Positions 1 through 6,079 of a DNA stretch of 10,576 bases are shown piece after piece. A model generated the notes under the pieces. It ran no database searches. It was not told where the DNA came from and worked only from the letters and a program-made list of their open reading frames with translations. How positions within the stretch are numbered: position 1 is the first letter of the stretch; every line of letters starts with the position of its first letter. The DNA comes from CAG-611 sp964487215 (lineage in GTDB: Bacteria; Bacillota_I; Bacilli_A; RF39; UBA660): NCBI GenBank assembly GCA_964487215.1, contig CAZAPU010000029.1:1-10576 (forward strand), written 5' to 3'. The translations under genes and the position numbers were made by a program.

Positions 1-128
1 GCAGTTAAATTAACTTTTTCATTATATAAAACAAGTAATTCATAATATTGTTCTAATTGATTTAACTGTTCATTAGTTAAAAATATATTTAGTTTTTCTA
101 GTTCATTTATAAACTCTTGTTTATTCAT
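1..128 (-). CDS. rsmG: 16S rRNA (guanine-N7) methyltransferase RsmG (GidB), N-terminal part, runs off the left edge
   Basis: RsmG uses S-adenosylmethionine to methylate N7 of a guanine in the 530 loop of 16S rRNA. Only the first 42 codons are here; the methyltransferase fold itself lies outside. The visible N-terminus (MNKQEFINEL..., ending NEKVNLT) matches the family's helical start, with the QLEQYYELLVLYNEKVNLT stretch corresponding to the usual 'Q...Y...L..WN...NLT' motif; the usual Trp is Tyr here. The ATG at 128 follows an AGAGGTG Shine-Dalgarno about four bases upstream and overlaps the mnmG stop codon by eight bases, so the two are translationally coupled. mnmG-rsmG is a classic pair near bacterial origins. 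The call rests on both motif and synteny. Confidence 0.9.
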   Translation of the reverse strand, partial: MNKQEFINELEKLNIFLTNEQLNQLEQYYELLVLYNEKVNLT

Positions 129-1980
129 ATGCACCTCTTTTTAAATATATCATAAGAATAGAAATATCTGCTGGATTAACACCACTTATTCTCATAGCTT
201 GACCTATGGTTGTTGGTCTTACTTTAATAAGCTTTTCTCTTGCTTCTGTTGCTAAATTCAATATTTTTTTATAATCAATATTTTCTGGTATTAATACCTT
301 TTCATAAGAATTCATTCTATCTGCTTCTTTTTGTTGTTTCTTAATATATCCTTCATATTTTATATTGATTTCTACTTGTTCTAAAACTTCTCTACTATAT
401 TTCTGGTTAATAAATTGTTTTATGTTTTTTATTTGTACTTCAGGTCTTTTTAGAAGATTATAAAGACTTATTCTATCTTTTAATGTAGGTGTTTTTAGTT
501 TTTCTAAATATTCATTTATTTCTTTTTTTGGTGTAATATAGGTTGTTTTTAATAATTTTAATAATTCATTAACTTGATCATATTTATTTTTAAATTTATT
601 GTATGCTTCTGGTGTTACTAATCCTACTTCTTTACCATATTTTGTAAGTCTATAGTCAGCATTGTCATTTCTTAATAATAGACGGTACTCTGCTCTTGAT
701 GTTAACAATCTATATGGTTCTTTTGTTCCTTTTGTTACTAAATCATCTATTAATACTCCAAGATATGCCTCATCTCTTTTTAATACTAATGGTTCTTTAT
801 TTCTTAATTTTAATGAAGCATTTATTCCTGCTATTAAACCTTGTCCTGCTGCTTCTTCATATCCTGATGTTCCATTTATTTGTCCTGCAGTAAATAAATT
901 TTCTATTATTTTAGTTTCTAAACTTCTTTTTAATTGTAATGGATCAATTGCATCATATTCAATAGCATAAGCATATTTTAATATTTTACAATGTTCTAAT
1001 CCTGTTAATGAATGTACCATTTTTTCTTGAACATCAATTGGCATACTAGTAGAAAATCCTTGTAAATATATATCATCATAATATCTACTTTCTGGCTCAA
1101 GAAATAATTGATGCCTTTCTTTATCACTAAATCTCACTATTTTATCTTCTATTGAAGGACAATATCTTGGCCCTATTCCTTCTACATAGCCACCATACAT
1201 ACTGCTCTTTTCTAAATTATTTCTAATTAGTTCATGTGTTTCTGGTCTTGTATAAATCAGATAACAATCTTCTTGTTCATCAAGTTTATAATAACTTTTA
1301 TTAGAAAAAGAAAAAGTATGTTTTTTTCTGTCTCCAGGTTGTTTTGTTGCTTTTGAATAATCTATAGTTGCTTTTTCTATTCTTGGAGGTGTTCCTGTCT
1401 TTAATCTTTGAATAGTAAAGCCTAATTCTTTCAAATGGTCACTTAAATGTAATGATGGTTTTTCGCCATGTGGCCCTCCAGAATGTTTATCTGATCCTCT
1501 TAATATTTGTCCTTTAAGATAAGTTCCTGTTGTTAATATAACTACATCTGAGGTAATTTCCTCATCATTTGCTAATTTTACTCCATAAATTTTATTATTT
1601 TTAACTAATAAATGTTCTACTAAAGCTTCTTTTACATCAAGATTTTCCTGTTTCTCTATAGTCTCTCTCATGTTTTTTCCATAAGTTACTTTATCTATTT
1701 GTGCTCTTAAAGCCCATACTGCTGGACCTTTTCTAGTATTTAATTTCTTTATTTGGAGTAAACTTTTATCGGTATTTTTTCCCATTTCTCCACCAAGAGC
1801 ATCTATTTCTCTTACAACAACACCCTTAGCTGGTCCTCCAATAGAAGGATTACATGGTGCATCAGCTATATTATTTATATTACCTGTTACTAATAATGTT
1901 TTATGTCCAAGTCTAGCTGTAGCAAGACAAGCTTCACAACCAGCATGTCCTCCACCTACTACTATTACTTCATATTCCAT
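121..1980 (-). CDS. mnmG: tRNA uridine-5-carboxymethylaminomethyl modification enzyme MnmG (GidA)
   Basis: FAD-dependent partner of MnmE. The MnmE-MnmG complex uses methylene-tetrahydrofolate and glycine or ammonium to modify the wobble uridine of certain tRNAs. Visible signatures: the dinucleotide-binding motif GGGHAGCEA near the N-terminus, PCNPSIGGPAKG with its conserved Cys at about residue 43, RYCPSIEDKI with the second conserved Cys at about residue 274, and the C-terminal tail SGVNPADISILMIYLKRG. The length (619 aa) is normal. I chose the ATG at 1980: AGAAGGA lies 10 bases upstream of it, but only one base before the in-frame ATG at 1989, too close to work. The ORF from 1989 would add MSN. 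It is last but one in the mnmE operon; its ribosome site overlaps the stop of the 55-codon gene upstream, and its 3' end overlaps rsmG. Confidence 0.97.
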   Translation of the reverse strand: MEYEVIVVGGGHAGCEACLATARLGHKTLLVTGNINNIADAPCNPSIGGPAKGVVVREIDALGGEMGKNTDKSLLQIKKLNTRKGPAVWALRAQIDKVTYGKNMRETIEKQENLDVKEALVEHLLVKNNKIYGVKLANDEEITSDVVILTTGTYLKGQILRGSDKHSGGPHGEKPSLHLSDHLKELGFTIQRLKTGTPPRIEKATIDYSKATKQPGDRKKHTFSFSNKSYYKLDEQEDCYLIYTRPETHELIRNNLEKSSMYGGYVEGIGPRYCPSIEDKIVRFSDKERHQLFLEPESRYYDDIYLQGFSTSMPIDVQEKMVHSLTGLEHCKILKYAYAIEYDAIDPLQLKRSLETKIIENLFTAGQINGTSGYEEAAGQGLIAGINASLKLRNKEPLVLKRDEAYLGVLIDDLVTKGTKEPYRLLTSRAEYRLLLRNDNADYRLTKYGKEVGLVTPEAYNKFKNKYDQVNELLKLLKTTYITPKKEINEYLEKLKTPTLKDRISLYNLLKRPEVQIKNIKQFINQKYSREVLEQVEINIKYEGYIKKQQKEADRMNSYEKVLIPENIDYKKILNLATEAREKLIKVRPTTIGQAMRISGVNPADISILMIYLKRGAYE

Positions 1981-1995
1981 ATTACTCATTTCCTT

Positions 1996-2163
1996 CTATC
2001 TTTTTTTATGATTTTCTATTTTTTCTTCTTCAATTTTCAATAATTCTTCAAAATTTATTTCTGATTGAGGTTTTCTTTCTTGTTTAATATATTTAGGCTT
2101 TTTTTCTTTTAATGGTTTAGCTATTCTTTGTATTTTTTGTATTTTTTTCATATTCATATCCAT
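1996..2163 (-). CDS. 55-aa highly charged protein of unknown function between mnmE and mnmG
   Basis: A small ORF fills the whole mnmE-mnmG gap. It starts at an ATG at 2163, preceded by AGGAG seven bases upstream (this site overlaps the mnmE stop TAG), and ends with TAG at 1996-1998, which overlaps the mnmG Shine-Dalgarno AGAAGGA. The protein begins MDMNMKKIQKIQRIAKPLKE. It is Lys/Arg-rich through about residue 32, then has an acidic Glu-rich stretch (residues 35-50, with EELLKIEEEKIE) likely to be helical, and ends NHKKR. There is no signal peptide, membrane segment, Cys or recognisable domain. In-frame ATGs at 2157 and 2151 are alternative starts. The tight packing into a translationally coupled operon with two tRNA-modification genes is the main argument that it is real. 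I do not recognise the family; RNA binding or an accessory role with MnmE/MnmG is only a guess. Confidence 0.72.
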   Translation of the reverse strand: MDMNMKKIQKIQRIAKPLKEKKPKYIKQERKPQSEINFEELLKIEEEKIENHKKR

Positions 2164-2173
2164 AATTATTCTC

Positions 2174-3520
2174 CTATTTACCTACACAAAAATCTTTAAA
2201 TAAATTATCTAAAAACTCTTCAGTATATGTCTCACCTATTATTTCTCCTAATATAGTCCAAATGTTTTTTAAATCTATCTCTATCATATCAATAGTTATA
2301 TTATCTTTTAATCCTTTTTTTACATCATTTAAACTATTGTTAGCTTCTTCCAATCTACTGATACTATCAATATTTGAAACATAATTAAAATCTTTTGAAT
2401 TAATATTACCAAAATTAAATAATTCTATTATTTTTTTTCTTAAAGTTTCTATACCGGTATCTGTAATTGTATTGGTATAAACAACATTATTTAAGTTTGT
2501 AATATCTATTTGATTTTGTAAATCATTCTTATTTACTACTACAATTCTCTTTTTATTATTAGTTTTTTCAATTAATATATTATCTTCTTTTGTTAATTTT
2601 TCATTGTTATTTAAAACCAATATTATTAAATCTGCATCTTCAATTGTTTTTAATGACTTATTAACTCCAATTTTTTCAATTATATCGTCTGTATCTCTAA
2701 TTCCCGCTGTATCAATAAAATTAAATAACATATTATCTATTATTACAGATCCTTCAACAACATCCCTAGTTGTTCCTGCTATTTCAGTAACAATTGCTTT
2801 GTCTTCATTCAATAATTTATTTAAAATACTACTTTTACCTACATTTGGTCTACCTATTATTGCAATATTTACTCCATCTTTTATAAATTTAGAATTTTTA
2901 CTATTTGCTATTATTTTATTAAGTTCTTCTTCTATTAAAGATAAATTATTTATAATTTTATCTTTTGTAACAACCTCAATATCTAAATATTCTGGATAAT
3001 CAATATTTACTGCTATATTAGAAATAATATCTAATATTATTTTTCGTAATTGTTTTATTTTCTTTGTGGTTTGACCATTTAAATTATTAATTGCAATTTT
3101 TCTAGCACTTTCAGATTTTGTATTTACTAAATCCATTACTGCTTGGGCTTCAGTTAAGTCAATTCTTCCATTTAAAAAAGCTCTTTTGGTAAATTCTCCT
3201 GGTTCTGCAAGTCTACAACCATTTTTTAATAATAGTTCTAATACTTTTTTTGTGGTTGCAATTCCGCCATGACAATTGATTTCTACTACATCTTCTTTTG
3301 TAAAACTCTTAGGATTTTTCATAATTGATACTAGAACTTCATCTATTATTTCATTCTTATCTTTTATATAACCATAAGTAATAGTATGAGTTTTCTTGTA
3401 TTTTAATGAAGAAGAAAAAACTTTATCTACAATAGATATAGCTTCATTACCACTAATTCTTATAATTGATATAGCCCCTACTCCTACAGTCGTTGCTATT
3501 GCTGCAATAGTATCATTCAT
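2174..3520 (-). CDS. mnmE: tRNA modification GTPase MnmE (TrmE/ThdF)
   Basis: Potassium-activated GTPase that binds a folate one-carbon donor in its N-terminal domain and works with MnmG on the tRNA wobble uridine. Numbering from the ATG at 3520 (448 aa): N-terminal folate-binding domain about 1-118 (MNDTIAAIAT...GRIDLTEAQAVMD at its end), helical domain split around the G domain, G1 GRPNVGKS at 223-230, G2 TTRD at 250-253, G3 DTAG at 270-273, G4 NKND at 330-333, and the family's C-terminal FCVGK with the conserved catalytic-site Cys445. The ATG at 3520 has AGAGGTG six bases upstream. A GTG at 3529 is in frame but falls inside that ribosome site, so it is rejected. It is the first gene of an operon with a strong promoter at 3548-3576. 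The frame is intact. Confidence 0.97.
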   Translation of the reverse strand: MNDTIAAIATTVGVGAISIIRISGNEAISIVDKVFSSSLKYKKTHTITYGYIKDKNEIIDEVLVSIMKNPKSFTKEDVVEINCHGGIATTKKVLELLLKNGCRLAEPGEFTKRAFLNGRIDLTEAQAVMDLVNTKSESARKIAINNLNGQTTKKIKQLRKIILDIISNIAVNIDYPEYLDIEVVTKDKIINNLSLIEEELNKIIANSKNSKFIKDGVNIAIIGRPNVGKSSILNKLLNEDKAIVTEIAGTTRDVVEGSVIIDNMLFNFIDTAGIRDTDDIIEKIGVNKSLKTIEDADLIILVLNNNEKLTKEDNILIEKTNNKKRIVVVNKNDLQNQIDITNLNNVVYTNTITDTGIETLRKKIIELFNFGNINSKDFNYVSNIDSISRLEEANNSLNDVKKGLKDNITIDMIEIDLKNIWTILGEIIGETYTEEFLDNLFKDFCVGK

Positions 3521-3547
3521 AGCCTTCACCTCTTTAATTGCGACCTT

Positions 3548-3576
3548 ATTATAATATAATTATTATATTTTATCAA
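3548..3576 (-). promoter_or_regulatory. SigmaA-type promoter of the mnmE-orf55-mnmG-rsmG operon
   Basis: Read on the minus strand, TTGATA (3571-3576) is followed by a 17-base spacer and TATAAT (3548-3553). Spacing and -10 are perfect and the -35 matches five of six bases. Transcription should start near 3541, leaving a leader of about 20 bases before the mnmE ATG at 3520. Confidence 0.8.
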
Positions 3577-3608
3577 GAAAAAAGACTTATTTAAGCCTCT
3601 TTTTCTTG
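3574..3608 (-). terminator. Rho-independent terminator ending the rnpA-yidC-jag transcript
   Basis: Arms 3574-3589 and 3592-3608 form a near-perfect hairpin with one bulge. On the minus strand this gives an A-rich arm, the GAGGCTTA/TAAGTC stem core and then six T residues (3578-3583). The jag stop codon lies in the loop and stem. The distal base of the stem runs into the -35 element of the mnmE promoter. The A tract on the other side might allow weak bidirectional activity. Confidence 0.75.
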
Positions 3609-4214
3609 AATTTCTTTTGGTTTTATTACTATACATCTATTTGGTTCTTCGCCAACACTTTCTGTTTCAACATCTTTACTGTTAGCTAATATACTATGTA
3701 CTATTCTTCTTTCATAAGAATTCATTGGATCAAGTTTTACTGATTGTTTGCTCATTGCAACATCTTTAGCAGTATATTTAGCTAGTTTTTCTAATCTAAT
3801 TTGTTTTTTCTTTTTATAATCTGAAACATCAATTTGGATTTTCATATATTTTCCAAGTTCGTTATTTACTACTTGATTAACAATAATTTGAATAGCATCT
3901 ATACTTCTACCATTTTTTCCAATTAAAATTGAATTATTATTAGTTAAAATATTAAAATAATCTACATCATCACGATTTTTATATTCAATGTTTGCTTCTA
4001 AACCAATATTACTTATTAAATTTTTTATATAATCTTTAGTAAATTGCACTATTTCTTCTCTTTTTATTACTTCTACTTCGGCTTTTTTAGAAAATAGTGA
4101 TTTTTTTTCTTCTTTTTCAATAAAAATTACTTTTTCTTCTGATAATTCTAATTCTCTTAAAGCTAGTTCTTTTGCTTCTTCAATTGTTTTTCCACTAAAT
4201 ACTTGTTTTTCCAT
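3591..4214 (-). CDS. jag: Jag/KhpB-type RNA-binding protein (Jag-N, KH and R3H domains)
   Basis: Cytosolic RNA-binding protein of the Jag/SpoIIIJ-associated (KhpB/EloR) family. In other Firmicutes it partners with KhpA and affects cell elongation and division. All three domains are visible in 207 aa: Jag-N (about 1-50, starting MEKQVFSGKTIEEAKELAL and including SLFSKKAEVEV), a KH domain (about 55-130) with the GKNGR loop at 99-103, and an R3H domain (about 136-200) with R169 and H173 in YERRIVHSIL. The ATG at 4214 is three bases after the yidC stop. Its Shine-Dalgarno is weak (AGAGAGTGAAG), so translation probably depends on coupling to yidC. The yidC-jag pair is conserved near Bacillota origins. 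A hairpin terminator begins at its stop codon. Confidence 0.95.
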   Translation of the reverse strand: MEKQVFSGKTIEEAKELALRELELSEEKVIFIEKEEKKSLFSKKAEVEVIKREEIVQFTKDYIKNLISNIGLEANIEYKNRDDVDYFNILTNNNSILIGKNGRSIDAIQIIVNQVVNNELGKYMKIQIDVSDYKKKKQIRLEKLAKYTAKDVAMSKQSVKLDPMNSYERRIVHSILANSKDVETESVGEEPNRCIVIKPKEIQEKEA

Positions 4215-4217
4215 AGT

Positions 4218-5165
4218 CTACTTCACTCTCTTTAGTTTTATATTCCCACTTTTTTTCTTTTTTAAAACATCAGTTACAACATTTTGTAGAACAGTAAATC
4301 CTGATGAAACTATCCAATAAATTGCAATTGCTGATGGTAATCTAAATGACATAAATCCTATAAATACTACCATAAACCACATCATCATGTTGTTTTGTTT
4401 TTGTGCTTCTGGTGCTGCAGTTGATTGATTCATCTTAAATGAGAAGAATGTTGTTGCTACTATTAAAATTATTAATATTGCATAATACCATTTTCCATCT
4501 CCAAAGGCTACCCAAGGTGTTGTTCCCATTTGTAATCCTAAGAATGTTTCCTCAAATATAGCAGGAACTCTATTTATTGCTTCTAAGAAAGCAAATAACA
4601 ATGGTAATTGAATTAATGAAAATAAACATCCAGATAAGGGACTAATATTATATTTCTTATATATTAACATCATCTCTTGACCTTTTTTATTCATTGATTC
4701 TGAATCTGTTTTATCTTTATATTTTGCTTCAAGTCTGTTCAACTCTGGTTGAGCTAATTTAATATTTTCTGATTGCATTGCTGTTTTTTTAGTAATTGGA
4801 CTTAATAAAAGTCTTATTAAGAATGTTACTATTATTATTGCTAATGCTGTTGAATTAACATATTTTCCTATAAATATAATTAACCATGCAAGAGGTCTTA
4901 CAAATATATTATTCCAAATGCCTTCATATTTACCAGTAACTTTCATTTCTTCACATTTTGGAAGTTTTTCAATATCTATTTTGTTTTCTTTATATAGTTT
5001 TATTATTTTTTTATCAGTTGGTTGACATAATATATTTGAAGTTACACTTTGTCCTGTTACTTCGTTTATTACTGCTTTTCCATCTTTATCTTGTAATATT
5101 TTAGTACAACCACATAATGTCATTACTAAACATAATACTATAAATATCTTACTTAATTTTTTCAT
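4218..5165 (-). CDS. yidC: Membrane protein insertase YidC/OxaA (SpoIIIJ type), lipoprotein form
   Basis: Inserts and folds proteins into the cytoplasmic membrane, alone or with Sec. The 315-aa protein opens with a lipoprotein signal peptide ending in a lipobox-like LCGC (acylated Cys predicted at residue 20). An unusually long extracytoplasmic stretch follows (about 21-85, with Cys47 and Cys71), then five hydrophobic segments: about 91-106, 107-123, 181-198, 226-243 and 260-295. Arg118 in VTFLIRLLLSPIT fits the conserved charged groove residue of the family, and ISPLSGCLFSLIQLPLLFAF is also typical. The tail is Lys-rich (LKKKKSGNIKLKRVK), suited to ribosome contact. The start ATG at 5165 has AGGAG seven bases upstream and lies inside the last codons of rnpA (17-base overlap). 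Confidence 0.96.
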   Translation of the reverse strand: MKKLSKIFIVLCLVMTLCGCTKILQDKDGKAVINEVTGQSVTSNILCQPTDKKIIKLYKENKIDIEKLPKCEEMKVTGKYEGIWNNIFVRPLAWLIIFIGKYVNSTALAIIIVTFLIRLLLSPITKKTAMQSENIKLAQPELNRLEAKYKDKTDSESMNKKGQEMMLIYKKYNISPLSGCLFSLIQLPLLFAFLEAINRVPAIFEETFLGLQMGTTPWVAFGDGKWYYAILIILIVATTFFSFKMNQSTAAPEAQKQNNMMMWFMVVFIGFMSFRLPSAIAIYWIVSSGFTVLQNVVTDVLKKKKSGNIKLKRVK

Positions 5166-5499
5166 TTTCTTTCTCCTTTTCCTTTATAAATAAGGATGTA
5201 AGACTAATTTCTAAATCTTGATAAATTTTACCAAGAGCACCCTTTCTAATAATTATAATATAATTTCTATTATTTTGATACATTTTTTTATTATTATCTA
5301 TAATTGCTTTAACTTGTCTTTTCAATTTGTTTCTTGTTACTGCATTACATAAATTTTTAGTAAATGTTATTCCAAACTTAGTTATATTATCATCATTTAC
5401 TTCAGTATTTATAATAAAATCATTATTAACAACACCATTTCTTTTTTTTATGATGCGATCAAAATCTATATTTTTTTGAATTATATTTATTTTTTTCAT
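5149..5499 (-). CDS. rnpA: Ribonuclease P protein component
   Basis: Small basic protein that binds the RNase P RNA and helps it remove 5' leaders from pre-tRNAs. From the ATG at 5499 it has 116 aa, a normal length, beginning MKKINIIQKNIDFDRIIKKR. The family's RNR signature appears as NAVTRNKLKRQVK (residues 52-64), and the following IIIIRKGA block corresponds to the usual 'vviaR' strand. The reading frame is open to 5520, but GGAGG lies five bases before the ATG at 5499, and the longer form would start next to the attenuator hairpin. Its 3' end overlaps yidC by 17 bases, implying translational coupling. rpmH-rnpA is the standard pair at bacterial origins. Confidence 0.95.
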   Translation of the reverse strand: MKKINIIQKNIDFDRIIKKRNGVVNNDFIINTEVNDDNITKFGITFTKNLCNAVTRNKLKRQVKAIIDNNKKMYQNNRNYIIIIRKGALGKIYQDLEISLTSLFIKEKEKENEKIK

Positions 5500-5518
5500 A
5501 AATACCTCCATAAATATC

Positions 5519-5539
5519 AAAAAACCACTATAAAAGTGG
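5519..5539 (-). terminator. Attenuator/terminator between rpmH and rnpA
   Basis: On the minus strand, CCACT (5535-5539) and AGTGG (5525-5529) pair around a five-base loop and are followed by six T residues (5519-5524). The stem is short but GC-rich for this genome. It lies 3 bases after the rpmH stop and about 20 bases before the rnpA start. rnpA has no separate promoter that I can see, so partial termination would set a high L34 to RnpA ratio. Confidence 0.7.
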
Positions 5540-5542
5540 ATA

Positions 5543-5668
5543 TTATTTTGACAATTTTTTTCTTCCTTTAGCTCTTCTTCTTTTTGCTATTCCAGATTCT
5601 ATTCTTGAAAAGAATCCATGTTTCTTAGCTCTTCTTCTTTTATTAGGTTGATATGTTCCTATTTTCAT
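5543..5668 (-). CDS. rpmH: 50S ribosomal protein L34 (bL34)
   Basis: A very small, very basic ribosomal protein of the large subunit that binds 23S rRNA. The 41 aa begin MKIGTYQPNKRRRAKKHGFF and continue to the family's RRRAKGRKKLSK end. Compared from memory with the 44-aa B. subtilis L34, one residue is inserted near the N-terminus (KIGTYQP instead of KRTFQP) and about four residues are missing in the usual NGRxVLA segment (here IESGIAKRRRAKGRK). The ATG at 5668 has a strong GGAGGTG site four bases upstream. It is the first gene of its operon, 22 bases downstream of the predicted transcription start, and reads away from the origin. Confidence 0.95.
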   Translation of the reverse strand: MKIGTYQPNKRRRAKKHGFFSRIESGIAKRRRAKGRKKLSK

Positions 5669-5696
5669 CTTGCACCTCCAAACTTAATTCGTTTAT

Positions 5697-5726
5697 ATTA
5701 TATATGTAAAAGATGCTAAAAGTCAA
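5697..5726 (-). promoter_or_regulatory. SigmaA-type promoter of rpmH
   Basis: On the minus strand, TTGACT (5721-5726) is followed by an 18-base spacer and TATAAT (5697-5702). Five of six -35 bases and all -10 bases match consensus. The start would be near 5690, giving a short leader with the GGAGGTG ribosome site of rpmH. A strong promoter fits the demand for a ribosomal protein. Confidence 0.75.
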
Positions 5727-5857
5727 TCAAATTTAATATTTTATAATAAAAAGTTGTTAACAATTTATGTTAATAACTTTATTTAAATATTAATTATTAA
5801 CTTCTTTGTTAATAAATATTATATACAATATATAGAAAAAATAAATTTATTAACCAA

Positions 5858-5897
5858 ATTAACAATATTAACAATTATTAAATTAACTATTGTTAAT
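5858..5897. repeat. Tandem ATTAACAAT repeat with inverted copy in oriC
   Basis: ATTAACAAT occurs twice head to tail (5858-5866 and 5867-5875), and its inverse ATTGTTAAT follows at 5889-5897. The last copy also closes a small inverted repeat, ATTAAC (5882-5887) with GTTAAT (5892-5897). These overlap DnaA-box-like words and may be iteron-like binding sites or part of the unwinding region. Confidence 0.6.
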
Positions 5898-5966
5898 ACT
5901 GTTATGAACATTTTTGTTGAAATTTGTTAAAAACTAATTTAGAATAAGTAATTAAAAGAAAAAAGG

Positions 5967-5999
5967 TGTTAATAACTATGTTGAAAACTCTGTTAATAA
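5967..5999 (+). promoter_or_regulatory. Three DnaA-box-like 9-mers at exact 12-bp spacing upstream of dnaA
   Basis: TGTTAATAA (5967), TGTTGAAAA (5979) and TGTTAATAA (5991) are in direct orientation and separated by CTA and CTC, so box starts are exactly 12 bp apart. Replacing the TA or TG after TGT with GG would give the familiar TGTGGATAA/TGTGGAAAA series seen before dnaA in other Bacillota. They lie about 80 bases before the dnaA start, where bound DnaA could both load at the origin and repress its own gene. Confidence 0.65.
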
Positions 6000-6010
6000 A
6001 AATTTAGGTA

Positions 6011-6039
6011 TTTTATTTTTTAACAGGTTATATTACAAT
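6011..6039 (+). promoter_or_regulatory. Weak candidate promoter for dnaA
   Basis: TACAAT at 6034-6039 matches the -10 consensus at five of six bases. The hexamer 17 bases upstream (TTTTAT, 6011-6016) is a poor -35. A TATATT at 6029-6034 is an alternative -10. In such AT-rich DNA this is only a suggestion. Confidence 0.3.
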
Positions 6040-6079
6040 GAGATTAGATTTAGAAAAATACTGTTGGGGAGTGGTATGA

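Larger units (their letters stand above)
5727..6066. other. oriC: Replication origin, dnaA-upstream part: cluster of diverged DnaA boxes
   Basis: This gene-free, extremely AT-rich gap lies between divergent rpmH and dnaA. Exact TGTTAATAA 9-mers occur at 5768-5776, 5807-5815, 5967-5975 and 5991-5999. Near matches include TGTTAACAA (5755-5763), TGTTAATAC (5891-5899), TGTTGAAAA (5979-5987), TGTTAAAAA (5925-5933) and, inverted, TTATTAACT (5794-5802) and TTATTAACC (5847-5855). No exact TTATCCACA box is present. The inverse of TGTTAATAA is TTATTAACA, which keeps the TTAT and ACA ends of the classical box and changes its central CC to TA. Position, density and common orientation support an origin and dnaA autoregulatory region. 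The box assignment is inferred. Confidence 0.8.

Noticed and set aside
662..970. Plus-strand ORFs at 662-970 and 696-893
   Set aside because: They lie wholly antisense to mnmG, have no Shine-Dalgarno, and their composition mirrors the mnmG codons; the 696 frame is a run of Leu/Ile-rich residues typical of an antisense shadow.
2604..2999. Plus-strand ORF of 131 codons
   Set aside because: It is antisense to the MnmE G domain, whose motifs are intact on the other strand.
3521..3529. GTG start for mnmE
   Set aside because: The GTG is part of the AGAGGTG Shine-Dalgarno for the ATG at 3520, which also gives the normal N-terminus MNDTIAAIAT.
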